The notes below the pieces were generated by a model. That model saw only the letters and a list, made by a program, of their open reading frames with translations. It was not told the DNA's origin and made no database searches. A stretch of DNA of 64,000 bases from Aquimonas voraii. Its GTDB lineage: Bacteria; Pseudomonadota; Gammaproteobacteria; Xanthomonadales; Xanthomonadaceae. This document shows, in pieces, positions 42,605 through 51,526 of the stretch; the stretch's first letter is position 1, and the number at the start of each line of letters is the position of its first letter. The position numbers were made by a program, and so were the translations under genes. Where the stretch lies: the NCBI RefSeq assembly GCF_900101825.1, contig NZ_FNAG01000011.1:45075-109074 (forward strand), written 5' to 3'.

Positions 42605-43315
42605 ATGTCGCTGGTAGCGGGAGGCCACACCCTGAAGAAGTACGACGAGGACCTCGCGACCCTGCGTGACCTCGTGATCAAGATGGGCGCCGGCGTCGAG
42701 GAGCAGCTGCGTCTCGGCATGCGTGCGCTTGAGATGCGCGACATGGAGCTGGCCGAGCGCGTGGTCGAGGGCGATCGCCAGATCGACCGCTACGAGCTCC
42801 GCGCCGACGAGGAAATCGCCCAGCTGATCGCCCTGCGCGCGCCGCTCGGCGTGGATCTGCGCACGATCTTGGCCCTCTCGAAGACCGTCAACGACCTCGA
42901 GCGCATTGGCGACGAATCGAAGAAGCTGGCCAAGATCGCGCAGCGACTGATGGACGCCAGCGGCGATCGCGTCGAAGTGCCGATGGTTGCCGAGATTGGC
43001 GGGCTCGCAAAGATCTCGGCGAGCATGCTGCGCGGCGCGCTGGATGCGCTGGTGAGACTGGATCTGGAAGAGGCCGAGCGCACCCGCCGCGACGACGATC
43101 GGCTGGACAAGGCCTACAAGGCCAGCGTCTCCCAGCTGACCCAGCTGATGTCGGACAACCCGGCCGCAGTCGCGCCCGGCGTGCAGGCCCTGTTCGCTCT
43201 GAAGTCGCTGGAGCGGATCGGCGACCACGCCAAGAACATCGCCGGCTACGTCTTCTATCTGGTCGAAGGCCGCGATGTGCGGCACCCGAAAGCCCGTCTG
43301 ACGGCGGAGGGCTGA
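42605..43315 (+). CDS. phoU: Phosphate signalling protein PhoU
   Basis: The protein has 236 residues from ATG 42605 (AAGGAG upstream). It has two PhoU helix-bundle repeats with Glu/Asp-rich metal sites (Glu-Arg-Ile-Gly-Asp-Glu near 101 and Glu-Arg-Ile-Gly-Asp-His near 205). It restrains the PhoR kinase when phosphate is plentiful by contacting the Pst transporter. The pst and pho genes are not in this window, so it is separated from them or lies alone. Confidence 0.92.
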   Translation: MSLVAGGHTLKKYDEDLATLRDLVIKMGAGVEEQLRLGMRALEMRDMELAERVVEGDRQIDRYELRADEEIAQLIALRAPLGVDLRTILALSKTVNDLERIGDESKKLAKIAQRLMDASGDRVEVPMVAEIGGLAKISASMLRGALDALVRLDLEEAERTRRDDDRLDKAYKASVSQLTQLMSDNPAAVAPGVQALFALKSLERIGDHAKNIAGYVFYLVEGRDVRHPKARLTAEG

Positions 43316-43333
43316 AGCGCCGGGACGCTGGCA

Positions 43334-43355
43334 GCCGGCGCCGTGAAGCGCCGGC
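43334..43355. terminator. Hairpin between convergent genes
   Basis: GCCGGCGC and GCGCCGGC pair around CGTGAA, 19 bases after phoU and just past the end of the opposing gene. Confidence 0.55.
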
Positions 43356-43366
43356 GCGCGGCGATC

Positions 43367-43774
43367 TCAGAACAGGTCGCCGCCGGCCGAGAGCGCGCGC
43401 TCCATGCGGTCGCCGAGGCCGCCGATTTCGAGGATCAGGCGGTCCAGCTCGGCCGCGGTCAGGCCCTCCAGCGGGCGGTTCTCGCAGAGCTGCAGGTAGG
43501 TCAGGCCGTCGAGCTCGGAGATCGCGAGATAGCCGACGCGCTGCTCCCAGTTGAAGGCCAGCGCGCGCTTGGCGTCGAGCCCGGTGGTCGGCGCCAGCGC
43601 GGTGCTGACGCGCAGGAACTTGCGGCCGTCCTCGTCCTCGAGCTCGGTCAGGAACAATCCCTGGTGGCGGGAGCCATGGTTCAGGGTCAGCTCGATGCCG
43701 ACCAGATACGGCTCGCTGCGCGAGACCGTGTAATGGGAGGCGGCGTGGGCGCGGACCTGTTCGAAGTTCTGCAT
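43367..43774 (-). CDS. Conserved-looking cytoplasmic protein, unknown function
   Basis: The protein has 135 residues with an ATG at 43774. It is an alpha/beta protein with four to five strands and a C-terminal helix (Leu-Thr-Ala-Ala-Glu-Leu-Asp-Arg-Leu-Ile), no signal peptide and no cysteine cluster. The layout is reminiscent of YbjN or type III chaperone-like folds, but I would not assign it. It is divergent from the alkyltransferase-like gene with a 69-base gap. Confidence 0.6.
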   Translation of the reverse strand: MQNFEQVRAHAASHYTVSRSEPYLVGIELTLNHGSRHQGLFLTELEDEDGRKFLRVSTALAPTTGLDAKRALAFNWEQRVGYLAISELDGLTYLQLCENRPLEGLTAAELDRLILEIGGLGDRMERALSAGGDLF

Positions 43775-43843
43775 GGCGGGAGCGGCATCTGGAAGCGGAG
43801 CCGTATGCTACCAGCCCGAACACTGCCGCCCGAGACTTTGCCC

Positions 43844-44218
43844 ATGCCTGATCGCCCTGCGAGCGTCGACCAGCCTGATGTGATGTCGCGCAGGGCCGCG
43901 ATTCTCGGTGCAGTACGCGCCATCCCGCGCGGCGAGGTGCGTTCGTATGCCGAGGTCGCGCGGGCGGCCGGCTGGCCGCGGCATGCGCGGCTGGTGGCGC
44001 GGCTGTTGTCGGAGTCGGAGGCGTCGGGTCTGCCTTGGCACCGCGTGCTGCGTGCCGACGGCTGCATCGCTTTTCCGAAGGGCTCCCCGGCCTGGCTTGA
44101 GCAGGCGCGGCTCCTGCGCGCGGAAGGGGTGGAGGTCATCGACGGGCGGGGGCGTCGCCCTGCCGGCCGGGAAAAATCGGAGGCCACGCTGGACGCGGCC
44201 CTCTGGGGCGATGCTTAG
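43844..44218 (+). CDS. Alkyltransferase-like protein (MGMT family without active Cys)
   Basis: The protein has 124 residues from ATG 43844. The DNA-binding part of the MGMT fold is clear: Ile-Pro-Arg-Gly-Glu-Val-Arg-Ser-Tyr-Ala-Glu-Val-Ala-Arg, then Ala-Arg-Leu-Val-Ala-Arg-Leu-Leu. Where methyltransferases have Pro-Cys-His-Arg, this has Pro-Trp-His-Arg, so it cannot take up an alkyl group. Such ATL proteins bind O6-alkylguanine and hand it to nucleotide excision repair. Confidence 0.85.
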   Translation: MPDRPASVDQPDVMSRRAAILGAVRAIPRGEVRSYAEVARAAGWPRHARLVARLLSESEASGLPWHRVLRADGCIAFPKGSPAWLEQARLLRAEGVEVIDGRGRRPAGREKSEATLDAALWGDA

Positions 44219-44290
44219 GCCGCGGCTGGAGGCTTGAGTCCGCCCCGCGGGCGCGTCGAGCAGCCCGCGCGTGAGGCGGGGGCGCAGATC

Positions 44291-45220
44291 TCAAGGCCGG
44301 CGGGCGTCGGAAAGGCCCGGGGGCGTCAGCAGGCTGGGCGGCAGATCGGCGAGCACGCCCGCGACCTTGTGCAGGAAGTCACTTTGCGCCGAAGACTTGC
44401 GCCAGACCAGGGCGATCTGCCGGCTCGGGCGGGAGTCGGTGAAGCTCAGCAGGCGCAGAGTCTCGGAACGCGGTACCGGCGGCTGCACCGCCAGCAGCGG
44501 CAGCAGGGTCACGCCGACGCCCGCCGCGACCATCTGCCGCAGCGTTTCCAGGCTGGTGGCACGGAAGCCATCCTTCTCGCTGGCCCCCGCCAGATGGCAG
44601 ACATCCAAGGCTTGATCGCGCAGGCAGTGGCCGTCGTCCAGCAGCAGCAGGCGTTCGTCGGCGATGGTGTCGAGCCCGAGTCGCTCGGTATCCGCCAGTG
44701 GATGGGTCGAGGGCACGGCCAACACGAAAGGCTCCTCGAAAAGCAGCTCCGTGTGCAGCTGTTCCTCGTGCAGGGGCAGTGCCAGTACGGCGGCGTCGAT
44801 TCGGCCTTCCTGCAGTTGCTGCAGCAGGATTTCCGTCTTTTCCTCGGTCAGCAGCAGCTCGACCCGCGGAAAGCGCTGGCGCAGCTTCGGTACCACATGT
44901 GGCAGCAGGTAGGGGCCAAGGGTGGGGAAGATGCCGAGCCTGAGCGTGCCGGATTCGGGGTCCAGGCTGCGCCGGGCGATCGCCCGGATCTGCTCGATCT
45001 CGTTGAGTACCACCCGGGCGCGCTGGGCGATCTCGGCGCCGGCCTCGGTCAGCATCACCTTGCGTGGCGCGCGTTCGACGAGGGTGACGCCGAGCTCGTC
45101 CTCGATCTTCTTGATCTGGGTCGAGAGGGTGGGCTGGCTGACGAAGCAGGCGTCGGCGGCGCGCCCGAAGTGGCGCAGCTCGGCCAGCGCCACGAGATAG
45201 CGGAGGTCGCGAAGGTTCAT
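44291..45220 (-). CDS. oxyR: Hydrogen peroxide-sensing LysR-type regulator OxyR
   Basis: The protein has 309 residues from ATG 45220. The N-terminal winged helix has Met-Asn-Leu-Arg-Asp-Leu-Arg-Tyr-Leu-Val-Ala-Leu and Gln-Pro-Thr-Leu-Ser-Thr-Gln-Ile. The sensor domain has Gly-His-Cys-Leu-Arg-Asp-Gln-Ala-Leu-Asp-Val-Cys with Cys199 and Cys208, the same numbers as the redox pair of E. coli OxyR. It activates peroxide defence genes. The AT-rich upstream stretch (45235-45290) has ATAG- and GATC-like half sites that may allow autoregulation. Confidence 0.93.
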   Translation of the reverse strand: MNLRDLRYLVALAELRHFGRAADACFVSQPTLSTQIKKIEDELGVTLVERAPRKVMLTEAGAEIAQRARVVLNEIEQIRAIARRSLDPESGTLRLGIFPTLGPYLLPHVVPKLRQRFPRVELLLTEEKTEILLQQLQEGRIDAAVLALPLHEEQLHTELLFEEPFVLAVPSTHPLADTERLGLDTIADERLLLLDDGHCLRDQALDVCHLAGASEKDGFRATSLETLRQMVAAGVGVTLLPLLAVQPPVPRSETLRLLSFTDSRPSRQIALVWRKSSAQSDFLHKVAGVLADLPPSLLTPPGLSDARRP

Positions 45221-45339
45221 GGGCCGGCTCGGCAGTTTAGATAGATCTGAGCGATCGGTATTGTAAACCCAATTGTCTTTTTGAATCAAATGTAGCCGGC
45301 CGGTGAGCGCCGGGAATCCTTCATCTACGGCCGGAAAGA

Positions 45340-45370
45340 ACACAGGGCCCACCGATGGCGGGCCCTGTGT
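45340..45370 (-). terminator. Hairpin after the secreted hydrolase gene
   Basis: ACACAGGGCCC and GGGCCCTGTGT form 11 perfect pairs around a 9-base loop, followed on the minus strand by TTCTTT. It lies 15 bases past the stop. Confidence 0.75.
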
Positions 45371-45385
45371 GTCCGTGTGACGTTT

Positions 45386-47320
45386 TCAGCGCGCGGCGTT
45401 GGCGTTCATCACCGAATTGCGCGAGGCGTCCAGGTACTGGGCGGGATCGCGCATGCCGGTGGTGTGACACTGACCGCTCACGTGGCCGCGATTGATTCCG
45501 CCTGGCAGCTGGGCATAGCTGCGCTCGACGGTGCCGTCCTCGGGGTCGCTCAGCACCAGGTCGGAGGCGAAGTTGCAGTAGTCGTTGGTGTACCAATTGG
45601 TCGTGCGGAACGCGGTGCTGTAGTAGTTGACCTGGCCTCGCGCCCAGCTCGGGATGCCGGCCAGCCAGCTCGCCGCGCCGCTGTAGGTCAGGTTGCTGTT
45701 GGTGCCGCAGCCGACCCCGAAGATCCCGCCCAGCGCGGCCAGCACGCCGGCGAGGTTGGTGCCCTGGTAGGGCGTGCCCACCGACTGCATCCGGCGCGCA
45801 CCCACCGCATTGTCGAGGCCGCTCCAGTAGTAGGTGTAGAGATGCAGGGAGGCCGCGCCGCCCTGGCTGTGGGCCACCGTGCCGAACGAGTTCCAGGTTG
45901 CCCCGAAGTCGCGGATCCGGCGGGCGAACTCGTCGTGGCTGCGGTTCTGGTTGGCGTCGAGGAAGGTCGAGGCATTGCTGAACTGGCTGGCGGGCCAGAC
46001 GCCGCCCGAGCAGTAGCCATGGACCAGGATCAGGCGGCTGCCCACGCCCTTGCGCTCCCATTCGGCGGGGCGCGGGCCCTGGGTCATCAGCTCATCGACC
46101 TGCAGGTCGCTGGCGCTGTACTTGCGGGCGGACAGGCTCATCGCCAGCGGCAGCCGCTCGGCCTTCGCCAGCGAAACGAAGTGGTTGGGATCTTCGATCC
46201 GCAGATGGCGCAGCTCGAAGGGCCCGCGGGCGCCGGCCTTGGCCACCCAGCGTTCGTCGAAGCCCAGTTCGATGGCGCCTCCGCCCATCTCGACCATGCC
46301 CCCGACCCAGGCGATCGCGACCTCGGCGCCCTTGGCGTCACGGCCCCAGACTTCGCCGATCGCGCGGTAGTGGCCGCCCTTCTTCGCTGTGTCGACCGGC
46401 ACCCGCAGGGCCAGCCGTGAGGGTCCGCCGGACTTCGCCAAGGAGGCGCTGGCTGCTCCGCCGATGCGCAGGTCGGATTCCACGACCGGGATGACATGCT
46501 CGGCGGTGCGAATCAGCTCGGTGCCGTCGGCGCTGCGGCCCTTCACCAGCACCTGCGCATTCAGCAAGCCGGCGCCGCCGGCATCGAAGACGCCGCCGTA
46601 GAGCCCGTCGCCGGCCGCCCCATCGGCGTGCAGGCCATCGTCGAACATGGCGATCTTCTCGACCGTGCCGTCGGCGCGGGTCAGCCGGATCGAGGCTTCT
46701 TCGACCGTCCCCGCCTGCGGACCCAGCAGTACGCCGGACTTGCCGATCGCGGTCAGCTGCGCGGTCAGGCCGATGCGGCCGCCGGCGAGGTAGTCGAGGT
46801 GGCTCGGATGCGAGGCGATCTCAGTCCCGGAGTCGCCCTCGATCAGCAGGAAGCCCTGGGTGCGCGCGCCGGCCTCGGCGCTGATTTCCAGCGACCAGCC
46901 GCCCTTTTGCAGGCGACCGAACTGGTACAGCTCGGAGGCGAAGCGCTCGCCCTCCAGGCCGAACTCGCCCGGCTGCATGCGCTCGGCCAGCTGTGCGGCT
47001 TTGTAGAGGGTGCCCGAGGGGCCGCGCAGGCCCAGCTCCCAGCCGTGGTCATCGCCGGCCAGCAGCAGCACCTGCAGCTCCGAGCGCTCGACCGGCAGCG
47101 CCATCCGCCAGCTCAGGCGGCCGGATTTCTCCGCGCTGAGTTCGACCGGAATCAGCGCCGACTTCGAATGGATCGCGGTGGCGGCCGGCGAGGGCGCGCG
47201 CATCTGCGCGATTTCCGAGGGCGGCCCCGCCAGCTGCTTGAAGGCCGGCGAGGCGATGGCAGGCAGCGTGGAGCCGAGCAGCAGTGAGGCGGCGCAGACC
47301 GCCAGAGGCTTCAATTTCAT
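45386..47320 (-). CDS. Secreted alpha/beta-hydrolase (lipase-like) with choice-of-anchor X-type domain
   Basis: The protein has 644 residues from ATG 47320 (GGGGAGGG site). The signal peptide is 1-23 (ending Ala-Ile-Ala-Ser). An N-terminal beta-sandwich with Phe-Asp-Asp-Gly-Leu-His-Ala-Asp-Gly-Ala-Ala-Gly-Asp-Gly-Leu-Tyr near 215 is typical of the choice-of-anchor X domain. The C-terminal third is a hydrolase: oxyanion region Val-His-Gly-Tyr-Cys-Ser-Gly-Gly and nucleophile elbow Ala-His-Ser-Gln-Gly-Gly near residue 483. Paired cysteines near the end may form disulfides. It is probably an extracellular lipase or polyester esterase; the substrate is unknown. Confidence 0.75.
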   Translation of the reverse strand: MKLKPLAVCAASLLLGSTLPAIASPAFKQLAGPPSEIAQMRAPSPAATAIHSKSALIPVELSAEKSGRLSWRMALPVERSELQVLLLAGDDHGWELGLRGPSGTLYKAAQLAERMQPGEFGLEGERFASELYQFGRLQKGGWSLEISAEAGARTQGFLLIEGDSGTEIASHPSHLDYLAGGRIGLTAQLTAIGKSGVLLGPQAGTVEEASIRLTRADGTVEKIAMFDDGLHADGAAGDGLYGGVFDAGGAGLLNAQVLVKGRSADGTELIRTAEHVIPVVESDLRIGGAASASLAKSGGPSRLALRVPVDTAKKGGHYRAIGEVWGRDAKGAEVAIAWVGGMVEMGGGAIELGFDERWVAKAGARGPFELRHLRIEDPNHFVSLAKAERLPLAMSLSARKYSASDLQVDELMTQGPRPAEWERKGVGSRLILVHGYCSGGVWPASQFSNASTFLDANQNRSHDEFARRIRDFGATWNSFGTVAHSQGGAASLHLYTYYWSGLDNAVGARRMQSVGTPYQGTNLAGVLAALGGIFGVGCGTNSNLTYSGAASWLAGIPSWARGQVNYYSTAFRTTNWYTNDYCNFASDLVLSDPEDGTVERSYAQLPGGINRGHVSGQCHTTGMRDPAQYLDASRNSVMNANAAR

Positions 47321-47524
47321 TGGTTCCCTCCCCAGGGAATGAGTGCGTCGCAGGCAGGAGGCCAGCGGCGTGCGGCGCACCGAGGGCGACAGCTCGATGG
47401 CTGTCGTTCTCCTCCCCTACGCCGGCGCATGGAGGCTAGGCCCAAACGCCAGCTGAACGCATCCTGCACTGCAGCGAAGCGCGGCCGGCTCGGCCCACGA
47501 TGGGGCGCGCGCTAAACTGCACGG

Positions 47525-48475
47525 ATGGACATCCTGCTCGCCAACCCCCGCGGCTTCTGCGCCGGCGTCGACCGCGCTATCGAGATCGTCAAGCGTGCGC
47601 TGGAACTCTTCGGCGCCCCTATCTACGTGCGCCACGAGGTCGTGCACAACCGCTATGTGGTCGAGGACCTGCGCGCGCGCGGTGCCGTCTTCGTCGAGGA
47701 ACTCGACCAGGTGCCGGACGGTGCCACGGTGATCTTCAGCGCCCATGGGGTTTCGCAGGCCGTGCGTGCCGAGGCTGCGCGCCGTGGTCTCAAGGTCTTC
47801 GACGCCACCTGTCCGCTGGTCACCAAGGTGCACATGGAAGTCGCCCAGCACTGCCGCGCCGGTCGTGACGTGGTGCTGATCGGCCACGCCGGCCACCCCG
47901 AGGTCGAAGGCACCATGGGGCAATGGAACGCCGAAAGCGCGGGCGGCCGCATCTACCTCGTCGAGGACGTGGCCGATGTCGCCCGGATCAAGGTCGGGCA
48001 GCCCGAGAACTTGGCCTACACCACCCAGACCACGCTGTCGGTGGATGACACCCGCAGCATCATCGAGGCCCTGCGCGAGCGTTTCCCTGCCATTGTCGGC
48101 CCGCGCAAGGACGACATCTGCTACGCCACTCAGAACCGGCAGGATGCGGTGCGCCGGCTGGCGGCGGAATGCGATCTGCTGCTGGTCGTGGGCTCCGTCA
48201 ACAGCTCGAACTCGAACCGGCTGCGCGAGCTGGCCGAAAAGCAGGGCGTGACCGCCTACCTGATCGACGGTGCCGAGCACATCGATCCCGCGTGGCTGGT
48301 CGGGCGCCAACGTATCGGTTTGACCGCCGGAGCCTCCGCCCCCGAGCTGCTGGTGCAGGGCGTGGTGGATCGCCTGCGCGAGCTGGGCGCCAGCGGTGTC
48401 CGCCAGCTGGAGGGTGAGCCCGAGAACGTGATCTTCGCCCTGCCGAAGGAGTTGCGCGTCACCCTGGTCGCCTGA
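47525..48475 (+). CDS. ispH: 4-hydroxy-3-methylbut-2-enyl diphosphate reductase
   Basis: The protein has 316 residues and carries out the last step of the MEP isoprenoid pathway, making IPP and DMAPP with an iron-sulfur cluster. The three cluster cysteines are Cys12 (Arg-Gly-Phe-Cys-Ala-Gly-Val), Cys96 (Asp-Ala-Thr-Cys-Pro) and Cys199 (Asp-Asp-Ile-Cys-Tyr-Ala-Thr). The Ser-Xaa-Asn substrate motif is in Gly-Ser-Val-Asn-Ser-Ser-Asn-Ser-Asn. It is a single gene. Confidence 0.95.
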   Translation: MDILLANPRGFCAGVDRAIEIVKRALELFGAPIYVRHEVVHNRYVVEDLRARGAVFVEELDQVPDGATVIFSAHGVSQAVRAEAARRGLKVFDATCPLVTKVHMEVAQHCRAGRDVVLIGHAGHPEVEGTMGQWNAESAGGRIYLVEDVADVARIKVGQPENLAYTTQTTLSVDDTRSIIEALRERFPAIVGPRKDDICYATQNRQDAVRRLAAECDLLLVVGSVNSSNSNRLRELAEKQGVTAYLIDGAEHIDPAWLVGRQRIGLTAGASAPELLVQGVVDRLRELGASGVRQLEGEPENVIFALPKELRVTLVA

Positions 48476-48494
48476 TTCTGGGCGCACGCGTGCG

Positions 48495-48523
48495 TTGACC
48501 CGGTGCGCCGACCTGCCTAAACT
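48495..48523 (+). promoter_or_regulatory. Promoter of tRNA-Thr
   Basis: TTGACC (-35) and TAAACT (-10) are exactly 17 bases apart, with the -10 ending 12 bases before the tRNA. Confidence 0.8.
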
Positions 48524-48535
48524 TCACGGCTCTTC

Positions 48536-48611
48536 GCCGGAATAGCTCAGTTGGTAGAGCGGCGCATTCGTAATGCGTAGGTCGCAGGTTCGACTCCTGT
48601 TTCCGGCACCA
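48536..48611 (+). tRNA. tRNA-Thr (anticodon CGT)
   Basis: 76 bases with encoded CCA. Acceptor GCCGGAA/TTCCGGC is fully paired, the anticodon loop is TTCGTAA, and the T loop is TTCGACT. Confidence 0.96.
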
Positions 48612-48619
48612 GTAAATGC

Positions 48620-48660
48620 AAACGGCCACCTTGCACTCCGCAGGTGGCCGTTTGTTTTTT
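48620..48660 (+). terminator. Rho-independent terminator of tRNA-Thr
   Basis: AAACGGCCACCT and AGGTGGCCGTTT form 12 pairs, followed by GTTTTTT. It starts 9 bases after the tRNA and can also stop the opposing CorC-type gene. Confidence 0.92.
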
Positions 48661-48672
48661 GCGCGTCCCGGT

Positions 48673-49941
48673 TCAGCCCTCGGCGGCAGACGCGGGTGGA
48701 AATACGCGCACCCGTTGGACCACGTTGTCGCCGATAGCCTCGACGCGCATCCGCAAGCCTTCGACTTCAAGCTCGGTACCGGCTTCCGGCAAAGCTTCCA
48801 GCCTGCCCACGATGAGTCCGTTCAGGGTGCTGAACTCATCTGTCGGCAGCGCCCAGCCGAGGTGCCGATTGATGTTGTGCAGCGGCGTGCGACCGTCGAT
48901 CAACAGGCTGCCATCCGCAGCGTGCTGGATGCGACGGGTGTTCTGGCCGGGTGCGCTGACGAAGTCGCCGACAATCTCCTCCAGGATGTCCGGCAGGGTG
49001 ACCAGACCCACGATGTCACCGTACTCGTCCACGACCAGGCCGACCCGCCGCTTGACGCGCTGGAACTCCAGCATCTGCTGGGTCAGCGGTGTGCCTTCGG
49101 GCACGAAGTAGGGCTTGCGCAGGCGCGACTCGATGAAGGCCGGGGTGATCTTCTCGGCCGGCGTGTCGAGCAGGTTGCGCAGGTGCAGGATGCCCAGCAC
49201 ATGGTCGACGCTGCCGCGATACACCGGCGCCCGGCTGAAGGGGAAGCGCGCCAGCTGCGCGCGCAGCTCAACCGGGTCCGAATCGAGGTCCAGCCCCTCG
49301 ATCTCGTTGCGCGGGACCATGATGTCCTCGACCTTGGCTTCTTCCAGGGCGAGGATGTTGAGCAGCATCTGCCGGTGCTTGTCCGGGATCATGCGCCCGC
49401 CCTCTTCAAGCAGAGTCCGCAGTTCGGCGGCGGACAGGGCATGGGCGTCGCCGGCAGGCTCGCGATGGCCGACCAACCACAGTACGCCGGCCGCCAAGCG
49501 GTTGACGAGCCACACCAGGGGAAAGCTGCACTTGAGCAGCGGCCACAGCACATAGGAGGCCGGAAGGGCCACGCGCTCGGGACGCAGCGCAGCGAGCGTT
49601 TTCGGAGCGACTTCCGAAAAGATCAGAACCACCACCGTCAGTACAGCGGTGCCCAACAGCACGCCTGCCTCACCCGCGATGCGTACGAAAGCGATGGTGG
49701 TGATCGATGAAGCCGAGATGTTGACGAAGTTGTTGCCGAGCAGGATCAGGCCGATCAGTCGCTCAGGCTGTTCCAGCAGCCGCTGCGCCAGGCGGGCCCC
49801 CCGACTGCCTTCGCGGGCGAGGTGCATCAGCCGGTAGCGGTTGATCGACATCAGCGCCGTCTCCGAGCCGGAGAAAAAGGCCGAAAAGACCAGCAGGATG
49901 CCGAGGGCGGAGAACAGCAGGCTTAGGGGTATGTCGTCCAT
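48673..49941 (-). CDS. CNNM/CorC-type transporter-associated protein (HlyC/CorC family)
   Basis: The protein has 422 residues from ATG 49941. A DUF21/CNNM membrane domain comes first (Phe-Phe-Ser-Gly-Ser-Glu-Thr-Ala-Leu-Met near 22-31; Gly-Asn-Asn-Phe-Val-Asn). A pair of CBS domains follows (Glu-Asp-Ile-Met-Val-Pro-Arg and Asp-Glu-Tyr-Gly-Asp-Ile-Val-Gly-Leu-Val-Thr). The CorC_HlyC domain is at the C-terminus. These proteins take part in magnesium and cobalt efflux; the haemolysin name is historical. It is divergent from radA. Confidence 0.88.
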   Translation of the reverse strand: MDDIPLSLLFSALGILLVFSAFFSGSETALMSINRYRLMHLAREGSRGARLAQRLLEQPERLIGLILLGNNFVNISASSITTIAFVRIAGEAGVLLGTAVLTVVVLIFSEVAPKTLAALRPERVALPASYVLWPLLKCSFPLVWLVNRLAAGVLWLVGHREPAGDAHALSAAELRTLLEEGGRMIPDKHRQMLLNILALEEAKVEDIMVPRNEIEGLDLDSDPVELRAQLARFPFSRAPVYRGSVDHVLGILHLRNLLDTPAEKITPAFIESRLRKPYFVPEGTPLTQQMLEFQRVKRRVGLVVDEYGDIVGLVTLPDILEEIVGDFVSAPGQNTRRIQHAADGSLLIDGRTPLHNINRHLGWALPTDEFSTLNGLIVGRLEALPEAGTELEVEGLRMRVEAIGDNVVQRVRVFPPASAAEG

Positions 49942-50147
49942 GCGCGTGATGTGGCAGGCGGCGCCAAGAGGGCGACGTCGACCGTGGGTGGCCCGCGATT
50001 GTGGCAGAAAGAGACGGGGGCCGCCCCGGCATTCCAAGGGTCGGAACCCTCCTGGCTTCGTGCGTGCGCTGGCCGCCTCGCCTGGTCTCAGCCCCTGCGA
50101 CGACCGGCTTGCTAGATTGCGCCCCGGCTCTTGATCAGGAATCGCGC

Positions 50148-51515
50148 GTGGCCAAGTCGAAGATCGCCTACGTCTGCAGCGAATGCGGAGGCAATTCCAG
50201 CAAGTGGCAGGGCCAGTGCCCTGATTGTGGTGCCTGGAACACGCTGGCCGAGTTCGTCGAGACGCCCGCTGCCGCGGCCACGCGGAGGTCGGGCTATGCC
50301 GGCGGAGGCCTGCAGGCCAAGGTCACCCGTCTCGATCAGGTTCCGCAGGGGGTGGAGTCGCGCACCGAGGTCGGCATCGGCGAGTTCGACCGCGTGCTGG
50401 GCGGTGGCCTGGTCGATGGCTCGGTGGTGCTGATCGGTGGCGACCCGGGCATCGGCAAGTCAACCCTGCTGCTGCAGACCCTCGATGCGCTGGGCAGCCG
50501 TCTGCCGGGCTTGTATGTCACCGGCGAGGAAAGTCTGGGACAGGTGGCCAACCGTGCTGCCCGACTGGGGCTGTCGCTGCCGGGCCTCAATTGCCTGACC
50601 GAAACCTGCGTCGAGCGCATCGTCGCCCACCTCAATGCCGAGAAGCCGCGGCTCGCGGTGATCGACTCCATCCAGACCATCCATTCCGAGCAGCTGCCGG
50701 CGGCACCCGGCTCGGTCAGCCAGGTGCGCGAGTCGGCGGCGCGGCTGGTGCGCCACGCCAAGGAGCAGGGCACCAGCATTTTCCTGGTCGGCCATGTGAC
50801 CAAGGAGGGCGGCATCGCCGGCCCGCGGGTGCTGGAGCATATGGTCGACGCAGTGCTCTACTTCGAGGGCGAGTCGGGCAGCCGCTTCCGCGTGCTGCGG
50901 GCCTTCAAGAACCGCTTCGGCGCCGTCAACGAGCTGGGTGTGTTCGCGATGGGGGATCGCGGCCTGCGCGAGGTGCCGAATCCTTCGGCCATGTTCCTGT
51001 CGGGCACGCTTGCCGAGACTCCGGGCAGCATTGTGATGGTCACCCGCGAGGGCACACGGCCACTGCTGGTCGAAGTCCAGGCCCTGGTCGACCAGAGCTC
51101 GCTGTCGAATCCGCGCCGCGTGTCGCTGGGCCTGGAGCAGAACCGTCTGGCCATGCTGCTGGCGGTGCTGCATCGCCACGGCGGGCTGGCGGTGTTCGAT
51201 CAGGACGTGTTCGTCAACGTCGTCGGCGGCATCCGCGTGCAGGAAACCGCGGCCGATCTGCCGGTGCTGCTGGCCGTGCTGTCGTCCTACCGCAACCGCG
51301 CGCTGGCCGAGAAGACGATTTCCTTCGGCGAGGTCGGCCTCTCCGGCGAGATCCGCCCGGTGCCGAACGGCGAGGAGCGCTTGCGCGAAGCCGCCAGCCA
51401 TGGCTTCCGCCGGGCGATCGTACCCAAGGCCAATCTGCCGCGGCGCGGCAGCATCAAGGACATGGAGGTGATCGGCGTGGAGCGGTTGTCGCAGGCGCTG
51501 GAGGCCGCCGACTGA
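50148..51515 (+). CDS. radA: DNA repair protein RadA
   Basis: The protein has 455 residues from GTG 50148, chosen for the AGGA site and for the family start (Ala-Lys-Ser-Lys). A zinc finger is formed by Cys10, Cys13, Cys24 and Cys27. A RecA-like ATPase has Walker A Gly-Asp-Pro-Gly-Ile-Gly-Lys-Ser near 98-105. The RadA-specific Lys-Asn-Arg-Phe-Gly is at about 254, and a Lon-like C-terminal domain follows. It promotes branch migration of recombination intermediates. Confidence 0.94.
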   Translation: MAKSKIAYVCSECGGNSSKWQGQCPDCGAWNTLAEFVETPAAAATRRSGYAGGGLQAKVTRLDQVPQGVESRTEVGIGEFDRVLGGGLVDGSVVLIGGDPGIGKSTLLLQTLDALGSRLPGLYVTGEESLGQVANRAARLGLSLPGLNCLTETCVERIVAHLNAEKPRLAVIDSIQTIHSEQLPAAPGSVSQVRESAARLVRHAKEQGTSIFLVGHVTKEGGIAGPRVLEHMVDAVLYFEGESGSRFRVLRAFKNRFGAVNELGVFAMGDRGLREVPNPSAMFLSGTLAETPGSIVMVTREGTRPLLVEVQALVDQSSLSNPRRVSLGLEQNRLAMLLAVLHRHGGLAVFDQDVFVNVVGGIRVQETAADLPVLLAVLSSYRNRALAEKTISFGEVGLSGEIRPVPNGEERLREAASHGFRRAIVPKANLPRRGSIKDMEVIGVERLSQALEAAD

Positions 51516-51526
51516 AACAGGGCGGC

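Noticed and set aside
43844..44218. Active O6-methylguanine methyltransferase
   Set aside because: The acceptor Cys is replaced by Trp in the Pro-Trp-His-Arg motif, so it is an alkyltransferase-like protein.
48673..49941. CorC-type protein as a haemolysin
   Set aside because: The CNNM, CBS and CorC domain order is that of ion-transport proteins; the toxin name is historical.
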